A stretch of 64,000 bases of DNA from Undaria pinnatifida (GCA_012845835.1 JABAKD010000021.1:4150206-4214205), one strand, 5' to 3'; positions 1 to 11,739 are shown, counted from the stretch's first letter. Numbers and translations: made by a program. Notes: a model not told the origin generated them from the sequence alone.

Positions 1-235
1 CAAAAGATATTAAGGAGTTATTTCCTAAAGCGTATGGAAATATCTCGAAAAGAAAACATCTCAGCAAAGCCACTATTTTCGTTCCTGGTATGTTGTTTTC
101 ATAGGGATGAAAACGAACCAAATAGCAAATAAAAACGACATTCCAGCGACCTTGAACGAAGGAATCCCGAAATTCAGAAACTATGATCGCCATACAAGAG
201 CTGCCCTTAGCGCATCACAGATTATCTACTCGCAG

Positions 236-640
236 ATCCATCTAAATGATCTAGGTTGATCTAGATTGATCTAGGCGAGATCTAGAGCACGATCTGTCCA
301 GTGTGTGCACTAATATACGGTACTGTCATCAACTTTTTCCGGGTGCGGCGGTACTCAGCACTTGTCACTATTAATAATCAAACTTTACGTCAACATCAAC
401 ATCAACATCAACATCAACATCAACATCAACATCCCATCATTTTATTGGCCCACTCTCGTGTAAACTGATCGAGATGATCCTTCCGATCTAGAGTAACCTA
501 GACAGCGATTTGTCCGATCTGTGCAATTCTACCCTGAACTGACTTTCACCTGGCATATTTTAGGATGCGGCGTAACCAGGCACTTCTCAATAGTTACCAA
601 TCGCACTTCCCACCAACATGAGCATCAACACCAACAAACC
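236..640. repeat. Degenerate ~235-bp tandem duplication, GATC-rich, with a CAACAT microsatellite
   Basis: A segment running from GATCTAG-rich sequence through a GGTGCGGCGGTAACT-like core to CAACAT sequence occurs at about 240-430 and again, diverged, at about 470-640. Pure (CAACAT)n lies at 391-432. Similar GATCTAGATC-rich patches recur near 15.76-16.0, 16.93-17.0 and 17.88-17.94 kb. The first 235 bases of the window show no gene or repeat I can name. Confidence 0.6.
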
Positions 641-928
641 TCCCGCACCTACTTGGCCAGTCCTCCTGTATGTACGCGCAAACAAGCCCAGATTTCCCCG
701 CTATGGCCGGGAGGATCGCCACCAAGCACCACACCAATCCTTACACAAATACTTGCATACAATACTGCTGAAAATTGCGAATATTACGCCATCAAAACAC
801 AAAAATCAGTATCCTTGTGTACGGCAAATACTGTGTGCACAGTTACTCTTAAGCCATCAAAACATTATGTTCATCCTTGCATACATAACGGCTGTTACTT
901 TCCCGCCATCAAAAACATGAACAAATAG
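521..928 (+). other. Open frame, probably not a gene
   Basis: A 135-codon open frame starts inside the second copy of the duplication above and runs through low-complexity His/Gln/Thr-rich sequence. A second overlapping frame is open for 100 codons, as expected of low-stop-density repeat DNA. No domain recognised. Confidence 0.15.
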
Positions 929-990
929 TCGCTGTATGCCAGGTACAACACTGCTGCAGCTTTTGGGGCAAGGACTACCGCCATACCCTG

Positions 991-1302
991 GTACAGTAGT
1001 AGTGGTCCCTCTATAGTGCCGGTTGCCCGTCGTAGCGCCTGCGGAAAATGCCTGGTACACAATGCGAAAACCCAGTGTGGGCAGGATGCGGAGTAGTGCC
1101 GGTTGCCCGTCGTAGCGCCTGTGGAAATGCCTGGTACACGATGGTAAAACCCGGTGTGGGCAGGATGCGGAGTAGTGCCGGTTGCCGTTACAGTGCCGAT
1201 ACTTCCGGCCGGCACATATCGGCACAATAGAAGGACCGCTCTCCTGTACCCGTATTCTCGGCAGGCACATATCAGCACTATAGAGGGACTACTACTGCTG
1301 AA
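991..1302. mobile_element. R4 inverted-repeat element with an internal 80-bp tandem
   Basis: The left end reads CAGTAGTAGTGGTCCCTCTA then TAGTGC. The right end is its near-complement, GCACTATAGAGGGACTACT. Inside, a unit starting TAGTGCCGGTTGCCCG repeats at 1014, 1094 and 1174 (80-bp period). Terminal inverted repeats without coding capacity indicate a non-autonomous DNA transposon. Relatives are at 2.03-2.14, 2.89-3.05, 6.85-7.21, 11.55-11.68, 15.14-15.31, 16.57-16.79, 22.40-22.57 and 49.25-49.43 kb. Confidence 0.7.
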
Positions 1303-1757
1303 CCAGGTACACCCTATTATACTCACATGATACGAAGTATCGGAATATCAACACCTGAAGGTTTTTCAGCCGATCGCGCCCGCGATAAAAACGCCGCCAC
1401 ATACCTTTTCGGCAGGGCACATAGCTTTCGCAAATAACTCGCGCTGCTCGACACTCGCAACCGCTGTCATCATCATCTTGATGTACGCCGGTTAGGGGCA
1501 TATGAAGGCATATCTCAAAACGGGCCCGCACATGTTGGACAACCGAGTTAATCCGTACCTGGTGATATGACAAGCTCGAAACAAACCACTCAGGGGATTC
1601 CAATCGATCGCCGGCAAATAAAAACCCCACCAGACCCCGATACAGCGAGCATGCCCGAACCCCTACTTGTATTTACCGAAGCCACACAAAGGCAGTAGAG
1701 GTATCCCAGAAAGGCGATGATGTGTGCCAGACAAGAGACAAGAGAGTATTTGGAAAA

Positions 1758-2003
1758 ATGAAAAATGCACTTCAGCTGTGAGATCGACCAAAAACGAATT
1801 TCTGATCAAATTCAGCTTTGCAAGCTGCGTGTGATACTTCGATCGCGCGTGTTACGGAGTGTGTATAAGTGTATACCCACCCTCGTGAAGGATACAGGTC
1901 GGTGACTCCCCTGCCAATGCCAAGGTCAACAGGACTAAGACGCTCCGCCTTGTTCTGCGCACGGAAACTGTGTAACCCGCATCAAGAGGGACAAAACCAG
2001 ACA
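1758..2003 (+). repeat. R7 partial copy
   Basis: Diverged head of the R7 element: CACTTCAGCTGTGAGATCGA, then the GCAAGCTGCGTGTGATACTT block, GATCGCGCG, GGTCGGTGACTCCCC, and GGACAAAACCAGAC at the end. Full-length relatives are at 29.5, 37.8 and 40.2 kb. Confidence 0.7.
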
Positions 2004-2029
2004 TGCGTGGAATTCAGTAGGCATTGAAC

Positions 2030-2142
2030 TGACCGCCTTACTGGGTCAAGCCGCCTTCTTCATTCCAGCTTATGAGTGCGATTCCTCTCTCTCGCGCCAA
2101 GCGATTTTCACCGTCTTTTTCAGGGACCGCTACTGCAGTACA
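2030..2142 (-). repeat. R4-type fragment
   Basis: Contains the R4 signature TCGCGCCAAGCGATTTTCACC and ends with CAGGGACCGCTACTGCAGTA, the R4 terminus in inverse orientation. Confidence 0.5.
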
Positions 2143-2165
2143 TATATACTCGGTATGGTACAACA

Positions 2166-2272
2166 GCGATCGAAGTATCACAAGCAGCTTGCAAAGCTTG
2201 GCTTTCATCAAAATCCGTTCAGGTCGATCTCAAAGCAGCTGCGAGTGTATTTTTTCAATTTTTACACAGCAG
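2166..2272 (-). repeat. R7 head fragment, inverse
   Basis: Reverse complement of the R7 head: GATCGAAGTATCACAAGC, AGCTTGCAAAGC, then CTCAAAGCAGCTGCGAGTG and an AT-rich end. Frames open across it (109 and 147 codons) are read-through. Confidence 0.5.
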
Positions 2273-2749
2273 CAGTAGTGTATCCGACACGTGTACCACA
2301 CATAACCAGTACAGGTCGGCCCTGCCGGATAAACAACTGCCGTCGATCCTACTTCAGCGGAATGTCGGGGGTTCCGTTTCTAGCGCATGCTACGGTGGGC
2401 GGTAATATACATCTAAGCGTTCCTTACATACTACGGAGATCCACTGGCAACAGGATGAAACTACACACAAAAAACGAAAGCATTGCCACCTTTGAGGCGA
2501 GCTCTCCTGCGCTACGAGTGTGTTCGATTGAGGCTCTGCACAACTGGTCAGGCCCGACAACAACAAAAAACTCGAGTCAAATCCTAATAAACAGGTAGGT
2601 GGGTGCTTTTTCGCCCCCTTTTTTGGTTTATAATCGTGAGATGACACACCTCAGCTTTACGTGACACCAAAACTCATGTTGGTAACCTGCGTATGGTATT
2701 TCGATCTGCGTGCTACGGCGTGAGTTATGTCCCCAGAAAAGACAGTAGG

Positions 2750-2890
2750 CCATTACAACGGTAGTGGGACCTCTTTCCATCCCATTCATTGTCCTCGCAC
2801 TACGTACACTTCTCGCGCTCCCTCCCAGTCCGACATAGTAACTCAGATCCGGGTCACATAGCGGGCCCTCCTCCCCCCTCCCCACTACGG
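2750..2890 (-). repeat. R12 dispersed repeat
   Basis: Shares CCCATTCATTGTCCTCGCAC, CCCTCCCAG, CTCAGATCCGGGTCACATAG and CGGGCCCTCCTCCCCCCTCC with copies at 54.08-54.28 kb (same orientation) and 18.93-19.10 and 19.62-19.84 kb (opposite orientation). Confidence 0.6.
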
Positions 2891-2892
2891 TC

Positions 2893-3055
2893 TCTATATA
2901 TAGTGCCGGCTGAGTAGTGCCGGTTTCCCGCTATAGTGCCCGTCAAATCGCATACAGATAGAAACAGTACGTAGTGGCAGTGTGCGGAGCAGTGCCGGCT
3001 GCCGTTATAGTGCCGGAATATCAAGCTGGCACATACCGGCACTAAAGAGATAGTC
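2893..3055. mobile_element. R4 element
   Basis: CTATATATAGTGCCGGCTGA on the left and CCGGCACTAAAGAGATAG on the right are imperfect inverted repeats. Internal TAGTGCCGG units match the element at 0.99-1.30 kb. Confidence 0.55.
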
Positions 3056-3348
3056 AACACCACCGCATGTCGGTGAAACTTGTTCAATGAGTTGTAAGTC
3101 GAAACGTAAAAGCGGAGACCACAGCAGCAGAAGGCCGGCGTACGATAGGATACACGCCTCAGCTTTGCGTTATACTCTTACGCTCCTACAACTCAGCCCC
3201 GTACGGTAATCTCCGGTCAACCTTGGCGCAACACAGTACCGAAAGTTTCAACACCGCCGGGGTCTCTTATGTAGTCTGCTGCTGTATTAAAATAAAACAA
3301 TGAACACTTTCTCTGGGAGATCAAAGCTTTCTACGGTACAAAACTGAT

Positions 3349-3540
3349 ATTTAGCAAGCTGTGTGAGATGCTTCGATCGCGCGGGTTACGGCGAGGGGTG
3401 TACCTTGTCCTCATGAAGAACATATCAGAAAGAATGAAAAAGACACTTCAGCTGTGAGATCGAAATTATTGTCAAACCTCATCTTGGCGTGCTGCGTGTG
3501 ATGCTTCGATCGCGAAAGACTGCAAATAAAAAAGGTCGGT
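3349..3540 (+). repeat. R7 heads, two tandem fragments
   Basis: Two successive copies of the R7 5' part (TGCTTCGATCGCG, AGCTGTGAGATCGA) at 3349-3412 and 3436-3540. A further inverse fragment lies near 4045-4115. Confidence 0.5.
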
Positions 3541-4167
3541 GGCTCTCCTTAGTGCGTATTTATACGACATGATATGATACATCAGCAGTCATACACGCGG
3601 TAGACAAATCTGAGTACTAACTGTACCCATACCACAAAACATCAACACGTCGTATTAGATTCTACCGCGTATCAACACGCACATCCCACCCTTTTCGGAA
3701 GTTCAACGTGCGACAATGTTCAACAAAGTGACGATTCCAGAATAGTGGGTGTAGTCTACATGAAGCAGCTCGGGCTGCTGGGTACAAGGTTTGGCCGAAC
3801 CCCGTTAGAGCCCCAAAAACGGGGTTTCAGTTGTAGAGGGGCGTTGCGTACGACACGCGCGGGTAGCATCGTGACACCCGATGTCGGCGAGGGATTGAGG
3901 TGCCAAGTGAAGAGCAGGGGTATGAAAAATGGTCGCTCCTACAGAAGTAATCCCAGCGTACAACAGTACAACACGACTTCGTAGCAAATATTGGCCATTC
4001 ATGATGGGTAGTGCAAAACAATCCCATCTTAATCCCATCTTACACTACGTTCTGACTCATGAAACTTACAAAAAGAGGGCGATCGATGTAGTACGCAGCT
4101 TGCAAAGATGAGTATCGACCCTAAATTCGCCGAACTCACAACTGACGATGTTAGAATAAGTTGACAA

Positions 4168-4632
4168 AACATGTCACGAGACGGACGGTCGGTCAATGGT
4201 GAAAAACCACGCGATCCACACTGAACCCCAGTGATTTGGCGTCAGTCGAGGTAAATTATTGGAAATTGCCGCCGGTAAAGAGCTGAAAGTGCCCTGTCGC
4301 CTGACATCTGTCATGTCAGGAGACGAGTCAGTCAAGGGAAATCGGCCCGCGGTCAAAGGTGTCAAACCGATCGTTCCTCACTAAAACCTAGTAGTTTGCC
4401 GTCAGTCAAGGGAATTTATTGGAAAATTGCCGTCGGCAAAGAGCTGAAAGTGCCCTGTCGCCTGACATCTATCATGTCACGAGACGGGTCAGTCGAGGGA
4501 AACCGGCCAGCGGTCAAAGGTGTCAAACCGATCGTTCCACACTAAAAACCAGTAACTTGCCGTCAGTCAAGGTAAAACATTGAAAAAATATGCCCGTCTA
4601 TCAAGGGCGAAAGCGCCGTCCCCTGACACATT
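4168..4632 (+). repeat. R11 tandem array, ~160-bp unit, 3 copies
   Basis: Units begin CATGTCACGAGACG at 4170, 4312 and 4473. They contain GTCAAAGGTGTCAAACCGAT, CACTAAAACCTAGTAGTTTG, CCGTCAGTCAAGG and CCTGTCGCCTGACATCT. An extra copy is at 21.02-21.17 kb, and the CCGTCAAGG/ACACTAAAA core also builds the 107-bp array at 7.3-7.6 kb. Confidence 0.85.
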
Positions 4633-5169
4633 TATACTTGCTACGTATCGTAGCCTGAGTCGCGCGATTTAGTACTCTACCCCAAAGAACATCCCACTCT
4701 ATTTCCATTCCACGTCTTTTGAGTCTCCGAAAACGAGGTCGGAGTTTTCAACCCCTTTAGAGCCCTTAAACCCTTCCCTAACCTTAACCCTAACATCTAC
4801 TTTTTAGCTCTAGTGAAGCCAAAACGCGTCAAAACGTGCCTACGGGAGGGCGCCTCCAGCGGAGCCCTCCGGGGGGGTCTCTGGCGGGGGGCCCTCACCA
4901 ACCGGGGGGGGGGGCACAGGTCGCCGCGACTACCAGTGCACTGATCAGGATCAGTGTACTGGCATATAACGCAACCAGTAGATACTGCATTGGCTACAGC
5001 TACCAGGGCCCAGCCTTATGCATTGGAGTTTGTGGTCGTCAGGGTACATCCGGGATGCACCCCCGGGGTTTCCATTATTTGCAAATGTGGCTGGACAAAC
5101 TTCCTCACTATATCTAGTAGCCCGGGTTGTTTCGTATGAAGAATGCTGCTGCCTGCGATCGTCCGTATT

Positions 5170-5305
5170 TATTCGTGATTTTTTACCCTCTGAAGCCCAA
5201 AAATTAGGGTAGGGTTAGCCCATTTCCAACTCCTACAATAACACTAGTCTAATTCCAAGTATTTTGTCCCCATGTCGGAACTGCAGTGCTAAAAGGGTTA
5301 AGGTA
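5170..5305 (-). repeat. Diverged R1-related segment
   Basis: CTAATTCCAAGTATTTTGTC CCCATGTCGG resembles the R1 core in the minus orientation, with AAAAGGGTTAAGG at the edge. The same diverged version occurs at 6.32-6.40 and 10.14-10.26 kb. Probably an older subfamily. Confidence 0.4.
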
Positions 5306-5394
5306 AAATACAACGTCGCCAAAACAGTAGTGCTGCTGATTTCTACCCCCGTGTGCCCGAATCTCCATGCCCCCGTCATTCGACGAACAGAATC

Positions 5395-5607
5395 TCACAA
5401 AAAGAACAATCCGAATACCGGTGGACCTCTTTCCTCATAAAGAACAAAACCGATCGAGTCGAGTACTCGTACGAGTTCGTTCTTCTTCGGCTTTCCACCA
5501 ACCCACACAGTTAACGATACAGCAGTAGGTACAAATATCCACCGGCGCGAGATCCGATTAATAGCAAGAGCTTTTTCATATACACAAGTAGAATCTTTTG
5601 GCAGCAT
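5395..5607 (-). other. Unrecognised 70-codon open frame
   Basis: The frame reads from ATG (5607) to a stop near 5395, in sequence that does not match any repeat family of this window. Composition is protein-like (RRWIFVPTAVSLTVWVGGK) with one weak hydrophobic stretch. No domain recognised, no clear splice sites. It could be an exon relic or chance. Confidence 0.2.
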
Positions 5608-5639
5608 AGTGTTGAAAAAAATTATAACTAGGCGAAACT

Positions 5640-6840
5640 ATTTCTAGACACGAACGTGCCACGCACGGGGCAGACACTAACATACCAATTTTAGAGTTGT
5701 TCTCGCTTTGATGCAGCCAGCCAATCTGGTGGAAAACTCAATCTCGGCGGGAAAAGCTGAGCGGGATCAGGGTCCTTGGCGGGCCCTGGTCGGCTGCAAA
5801 TGATAACATATACACGGTTAAATTTACAGGCCTCTCAGGTTCCAAAAAAGTATACATGCACCCCTAGGCGTGTACATAAGCCATGCTATAAGCCATGCAC
5901 CCCTCCTTAATATACTACCCGGTACTGTAGTAGTATACCGATATATTTAGTACCGCGTCGCAATCCGACCACAAGTCTAAGCCCTAACCTAGCCCGAAAA
6001 CCATAGGGGGGGCTGGGATCAGGGTGCGTACATTAAACACAATACTTCGGGCGGGCGGGCATGGTTTATATACACGAGTGTGTATAAACTTTTCACCCAG
6101 ATGCGGGCGGGATAACGTCGGCGTGAGATAAGGAGCGCCAAAGTGATAAGAGCAGCAGGGGTCTGTCTAAAATCGTGTCGACCTCTACAGATTCTCCGAC
6201 ATGCTCTTGCGTGTCTACAAAAGAAGTTCCTGTCCTGGATACTGGTGCACATGCAGTGGGATACTCTGTTTAAGAGCGTCCTCATATAAGAGAACACCAT
6301 TTCATCCTTCAACCCATGTCCACCTACTTGAACGATCCTATTCTAACTCCAAGTGCCTTTCCCCATATCGGGAGAGCGGTGCCAAAAAAAAGGGACAACA
6401 ACTGTTGTGTCCACTTTTTGCGAAGAAAACTAATTGCAAATAGTAATAGAGCACTTCTGTAGCAGTACATGGGTAAAGAGCGGTCAAATCGGCCATTATG
6501 GGCATACTTTGTGACACGTACGACGGGGTAACGGAAACATAGCAATCAAGACCAAATATTGCCAGAAAAAACAGGGCAATATATAGGTTTTGTCTAAATC
6601 GCAGGTCCTCATGACCATGGTTCTTGGTAATACACGAAAATACTGTGACAACGATACCCAATCTCATAAAGGAACGGCACGGAGCTACTGCAACACCACC
6701 GCTTGAATTTTCATATTGGACTGTCAGAATTCCAGGCCAACTACACCTATTTTACTCGGCTGAACCGTCGAAAACGCCAATGTACTCAAAACGAACGCCG
6801 TAGTTTTCGGGTACACGGCCAAGAGCGGTACGCCGTAGGT
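5640..6840. other. No gene seen
   Basis: Mixed-composition sequence with short open frames on both strands that overlap and show no domain. The R1-like fragment at 6.32-6.40 kb is the only repeat I can place. Confidence 0.4.
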
Positions 6841-6844
6841 ACAG

Positions 6845-7215
6845 TATTAGTATGGGTCCCCCAATAGTACGGTATCCCGATATGAGGCGGTCACAATCGC
6901 TTGGCGCGACCGGGGAATTGCACTCACAACGTGGAATGAATAAGGCGGCAAGGCGGTATCCCGATATAAGGCGGTATCCCGATTAAAGGCGGTGTCCCGA
7001 CATAAGGCGCTACCCCAATAAAAGGCGGTCGAAATCGCTTGGCGCGGCCGGGGAATTGCACTCTCAACGTGGAATGAATAAGGCGGCTTCTCCATATGAG
7101 GCGGTCATCCAATAAGGCGGTATTCCGGTATAAGGCGGTCAAAATCGCTTGGCACGACCGGGAAATTGCACTCACAAGGTGGAACGAATAAGGCGGCTTC
7201 CCCCCATAAGGCGGT
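6845..7215. repeat. R4-type tandem array (GGCGGTATCCCGATATAAGG units)
   Basis: About three higher-order units. Each has CGCTTGGCGCGACCGGGGAA, TTGCACTCWCAACGTGGAAT, GAATAAGGCGGC and several AAGGCGGTATCCCGATAT minor repeats. The conserved CGCTTGGC-CGAC core links it to R4. Confidence 0.75.
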
Positions 7216-7294
7216 CATATTGCTCTCGCACACCACCGCCTTGGTGTCAGACTCTACTGTGTGAAATTAAATAGGAGCGGGTGCGGAGATAATA

Positions 7295-7645
7295 GCGGTG
7301 ACAGTCAAAGATGTCGGTCGACGGCACTCTTGCCCCTTGACGGATAGCCGTCAAGGAACTCCACACACTAAAATCAGTATGATGAGTCAAAAGACGCCTT
7401 AACGGATCCAAGCTAGACCGTCAACCAACCTCGTTGATATCCTTGACCGACAGCCGTCAAAGGAACTCAACACACTAAAACTAGGATAAGTCCAAAAGCG
7501 CCTTGACGGGTCAAAACTAGACCGTCAACCGACATCACCCTTGACAAGCAATCGTCAAGGAACTCCACACACTAAAAATAGTATGATAAGCCCAAAGACG
7601 CCTTGACGGGTCAAAACTAGACCGTCAACCGACATATTTGGTTCC
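7295..7645 (+). repeat. R11-type tandem array, ~107-bp unit, 3 copies
   Basis: Units start near 7334, 7441 and 7547. Each holds an inverted pair CCTTGACGG-(A)TAG-CCGTCAAGG, then CACACACTAAAA, AAGACGCCTTGACGGGTCAA and ACTAGACCGTCAACC. The TTGACGG/CCGTCAA pairs can form hairpins. Confidence 0.8.
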
Positions 7646-7824
7646 AAGAGGCTCCTAAATCGGGCACCACACTATAGCGTACCGTGAACAATATATGGCT
7701 GCCCATTCTGTTCTACAGCAGCAGTAGCACTGGACCACTGCTGTCGCTATTTTCGCAGTACAATTTCGGACGTACGTAAATATTTGACTTCGCTATGATG
7801 ACAAAACACCAGATACGGCAACCA

Positions 7825-7905
7825 GTTGTTGTTGTTCTCACATCAACTCGCAAAACCAAGTCCGTGCTCACAGGACAGACTCAGGAGCGGAAGAAAATCC
7901 CAGGA
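7825..7905 (+). repeat. R14 dispersed repeat
   Basis: GTTGTTGTTCTCACATCAAC, TCGCAAAACCAAGTCCGTG and CTCACAGGACAG recur at 19.90-19.99, 20.03-20.12, 20.69-20.77 and, inverse, 21.28-21.35 kb. Confidence 0.6.
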
Positions 7906-8154
7906 AAAAAAGTAAAACCTCGAATCGACAGATACCACCCGTGGTGACGTATCCTATCGCACGCAAGTTAACACACTCCCCTTAGATAAAATTCCCAGAC
8001 GATTTCCCCGAAGACAACAGCAGTACGAAGCCTTTACGTGTTCTCACTCCACAAATCATACCAGATGAAGTACCAAATATATTTCGATGTTTGAGGTGGT
8101 CCGCACATTTTTTATGAGTTTTCGAAAACGCGCCAAGCCGCGCTCGGGTCGGAG

Positions 8155-8275
8155 CCCTAGCCTGGGGTTGGGGGTAGGGTTGAGGTTAGGGTTATAGTTG
8201 GGGTTAGGGTTAAGGTTAGGGTTAGAGTTGGGGTAAGGGTTTGGGTGAGGGTTAGGGTTGGGGTTTTCATACGCC
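8155..8275 (+). repeat. Degenerate interstitial telomere-like repeat
   Basis: About 20 irregular units of the GGGTTAGGGTTRGGGTT type over 120 bp. Shorter tracts occur at 4.77-4.80 (complement), 12.05-12.11 and 60.97-60.99 kb. TTAGGG is the telomere repeat of many eukaryotes. These tracts are internal and degenerate. Confidence 0.6.
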
Positions 8276-8486
8276 TTGGGTCAATATAAATTCAATTATA
8301 GTCGCAATCCAGGTAAGCTTTGCCCGGGGGAGGGCAAAAAGATCCAAGATTCAGGGATTACGCCACATACACACTCGCAAGACTGGGCGGCGTAGGGTGC
8401 TGGGTACAGGGTACGTCAGAAGTACTCTGTATCTCTGTATCACACTGTAGTCTACAACCCCACAGGCGTGGGTGGCAGGGCCAGTT

Positions 8487-8575
8487 TTAACCCCTCCACA
8501 ACTGGAAACCCCTTTTGGAACAAAAAATACTTGGAATTAGTGTACGGAGGGGATATGGGGTTCTCAAAGGGTTAA
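8487..8575 (+). mobile_element. R1 TTAA-ended miniature element
   Basis: TTAACCCCTCCACAACTGGA at the left, CTTGGAATTAGTG in the middle, TCTCAAAGGGTTAA at the right. Both ends are TTAA. Imperfect inverted ends of the form TTAACSCCTTTA are typical of piggyBac-like non-autonomous elements. Confidence 0.8.
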
Positions 8576-9500
8576 CGAACAACATTAAAAAAAAACGAGA
8601 CGAACTATACAACATGACCTCCGAGTAACAAAAGTCGTTACGTCCAATATACAGGTACGAAGGAACATTGTTTTTTTTTATTATATTTTTTCCGGAAAAT
8701 TCGTGGAAAAAAACGAATTTTGAGCCCTGGGCCCCATGAATCCCGAGGAACTCGGAGGTCATATTGTATTCAAAAAAAAAATATATATATACGCATGCTT
8801 AAACGCTTGCTGTGACACCCGTTCGCAACAAACGAGCCAACGAGGCGAGCGACGGCACGCGCCCTTCCGGAGCGCCGAGGCTAGCGGCTGATTATTTTCG
8901 CCGGTACCGGCTGCTAGTCCGACCATTTTCGGACTCCCAAGAGTAGGAAAAACGACCAATAACGCTGTCGAGTACAGGATCAGCCACAAAAAGCCACGCA
9001 GGCTGACAAGGTGATCACAGCATCAGCCACAAGAGGCGACGCGGGCTGTTATCATATCGCGTCCCTCTTCATCAAAACTTAGCAATTGCAAAAAAAAAAA
9101 CTACCTGGTATGTACAATTGGATTTGTTCTTTACCACATGTTTAGTCCATGATATCGCACTTCAGGTTATTCCAACTATTATTATTAATAGTAAGGGAGC
9201 GATGCTTTTTTTGCCGGAACTCGAACACGGGGTATTACTTGAAGGCAAATAGAAAATCTCTATAAAGGTAGCTATTTACGCACCACTCTGGCCGGCTAAG
9301 GGGTATCTAATAGGAGGCCCAACCAACCCACAAGCCTTTCCGAGCCACAACATCCCGATCCGGCCGGATCCACCGAGTCTTTCCGAGCACAGCATACAAA
9401 CTTAGAGCTCGAAACACGGCAGCAAAGACTAGACGAGTTGCACGGCACGCGCGTGGCATGAGCAATCGTTCACCTGGTACTAGGTACCTCGTAAGCCGGT

Positions 9501-9817
9501 AGCCCCGGTGGCGTATCAGGTTATCCTCGAGCCTGGTATGGGTCAGTTTCGTGAGTTCGAATCCCCCCGAGTGCATACTCGTATAAATTCGTGGGACTTT
9601 TTCTTGTACACAAATTGACTTGCGGAAAGCGCGAGAGGGTGAGTTCGCAACACTCGATGAAAAATAGACGAGCAGTGGGATTGCTGAACCCTCTGCGAAA
9701 TAAAAATTCAAGGCAAGAACCGGGGGGGAGAAGGCACGACACCTGTAACCACGGCTTGTCCAGAAGCTGTAAAGTAGATGTGTGTGAAGGAAAAAAAAAA
9801 AAAAAAGGAAAAAAAAT
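9501..9817 (+). mobile_element. R5 tRNA-derived SINE, full length, poly(A)
   Basis: The head is tRNA-like. A box A-like GGTGGCGTATCAGG at 9507 is followed by box B GAGTTCGAATCCC at about 9551. The body contains AATTGACTTGCGGAAAGCGC, GAGCAGTGGGATTGCTGAAC and CACGGCTTGTCCAGAAGCTG, and ends in A-rich sequence (9790-9817). Pol III boxes plus an A tail are the hallmarks of a SINE mobilised by a LINE. Other copies: 23.75 (5'-truncated), 24.4 (minus) and 32.77 kb. Confidence 0.85.
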
Positions 9818-9843
9818 CATCGTACACGCTTGCTGCGTGCGCG

Positions 9844-9934
9844 CTAAACCCATTTAGAGCCCCAAGCCCCCTCCCTAGACGAAATCCAAGTAAACTTGTC
9901 ATCAAAAACGAATTTCCAGTTGTGCAGGCGTTAA
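9844..9934 (-). mobile_element. R1 TTAA-ended miniature element
   Basis: CTAAACCCATTTAGAGCCCC at one end, GTTGTGCAGGCGTTAA at the other. It lies 26 bp beyond the A tail of the R5 SINE. Confidence 0.75.
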
Positions 9935-10529
9935 TTCATTTGGGGCCCGTGTATCGCGACCAAAAAATCGACGATTGCGAGTAGAGGATCATGTTGCCTG
10001 CGCCCGTCCCCTACGAGTCTTTGCACTTTGCATATGCACACACACATTCTTGTTGTACTCCTGGTAGTTTGGACACCATGTTCTAAAAGTATCAGCGCCA
10101 ACCATCAATATTAATCGCAGCGGCCGATGCTGTAATCGTCCATTTTCGTCAATTTTTCCCTATGAAATCTTAAAAGGGTTGACCACTTTCCAACATCTAA
10201 AATAATCATATCCTAACTCCAGGTGATTTGTCTCCATATCGGGAGTGCGGCGCTTAAAGGGTAGAGTATGACAAGACTGCATTCCCCGTTTTGATCTATA
10301 TCCCTATCGAGATGGGGTTTGTTCCATCGCTACCAACCGGTTCCATCGCTACCAACCGGCCCCGAGATCGAGATGGGTGTACGCAGCAGTGCAACTGCAG
10401 CTGCACTAGTTGTGTGTATCATGCCCACTTTAGCCACCCGTGACAATCCAATTAAGGTGGTCTTTCGTAGGTGGTCTTATGTCTACTACCGATCTTGTTT
10501 TGTGCTATGAATACCGCAAAAATGATCCA

Positions 10530-10800
10530 ACACTACAGATATTGAAGGTTGTTCATTTCGTGGTGAGCCGATTTACCCCGTTTTCCCCCGAAAATCTTAA
10601 ACCCGATGGTCTTAAACCAGTACAGTAAAATCAACAGAAAGCTAGCGCTCCACTGCAAAAATTATCCCATACCTGAATCCAAGTGGTTTATTTCGTGACA
10701 AGCTGATTCACCTCTTGTTTCCCGAAATATCTCAAACCGAACCGGATGGAGTGGTTAAACCACTAGCGAAAAATCAAAAGGAAATTAGCGCTCTTGGTAT
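10530..10800 (+). repeat. Tandem ~140-bp repeat, 2 diverged copies
   Basis: TTCATTTCGTGGTGAGCCGA, CCCGAAAATCTTAAACC, and AATCAACAGAAAGCTAGCGC are repeated as TTATTTCGTGACAAGCTGAT, CCGAAATATCTCAAACC and AAAAGGAAATTAGCGCTC. Confidence 0.55.
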
Positions 10801-11545
10801 CTCTTGGGCAGCGGGCTGGCACAGCATAACGGGCGGGCTGGCACAGCAGAACAGTTCCACGCGGGCAACATGATAGCCACAGCAACGCAGCTAGCTAGCA
10901 TAGGGTATACGTCATTTGGTCGATGCTCGTGAATCTTGTGGATGTAGGACAAATCACATGCTTATTGATTATCTGCATATTTCAAGGCAGAAATATCCCT
11001 GGTCTATACCTGGTATAATCTGCACGGCCTATGGATCCTGTCTGCTGGGTGGGAACCATGTGGTCGGCATGATCTAAGCGTACATTTCCTGGTTTGGATC
11101 TGTGGGTGTTGCCTTCACATTAAAACCGCTCATTCTACCCAACGACATCAGTACACCCGGTGTCCGAGCCAATTCTTCACCCTAGAGAAGATACAAATCA
11201 TGTGGTCACAGACTGTGCAACAGAGTAAACCGAACAGTCGCACTTCATCAAGGTAAGGCAAGTGAAATGCTAGCATACCGGGTACGACAACACAACAAAA
11301 CAAATACCCTGTTCCCCCTACTCGTAGCACGGACCTGCAAAGCATCTCTTGCAGGGGACCAGAGCGTCAATTTTCAACTCCCACATTTATTGCACGTCGG
11401 CCCAACATGACCCCACTCCAGAGTTCATCTTAACCCTAAAACCCATCACCGTAATCCCAACCCAAACACTAACACTACGAGCACTAGCCCTCAAATCGCT
11501 ACAGCACAGGTCCCCCAGTAAGGCCGTCGAGTTCCAGAGCAAGAT
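10800..11545. other. No gene seen
   Basis: Unique-looking sequence with a short tandem (GGGCGGGCTGGCACAGC, 10.81-10.85 kb) and a weak CCCTAA-like tract at 11.43-11.48 kb. No open frame here has splice sites or a domain I can support. Confidence 0.4.
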
Positions 11546-11739
11546 GACGGCCTTATTGGGTCAAGCCGCTTTACTCATCCCAGGGCACGGGTGCAATTCC
11601 CCAGTCGCGCCGAGCGATTGTTACCGCCGTATTTCGGGATACCAGGTACCGCCTGAATAGTACTCAGACCGCCTTATCGGGGAAGCCCTACTACTGTAAC
11701 CCTGACACCAACGTTAACCCCCAACCCCGGAGGCGGGCA

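Noticed and set aside
7295..7645. CRISPR array (regular repeats with spacers)
   Set aside because: The whole 107-bp unit repeats, including the would-be spacers. The genome is eukaryotic and no cas gene is present.
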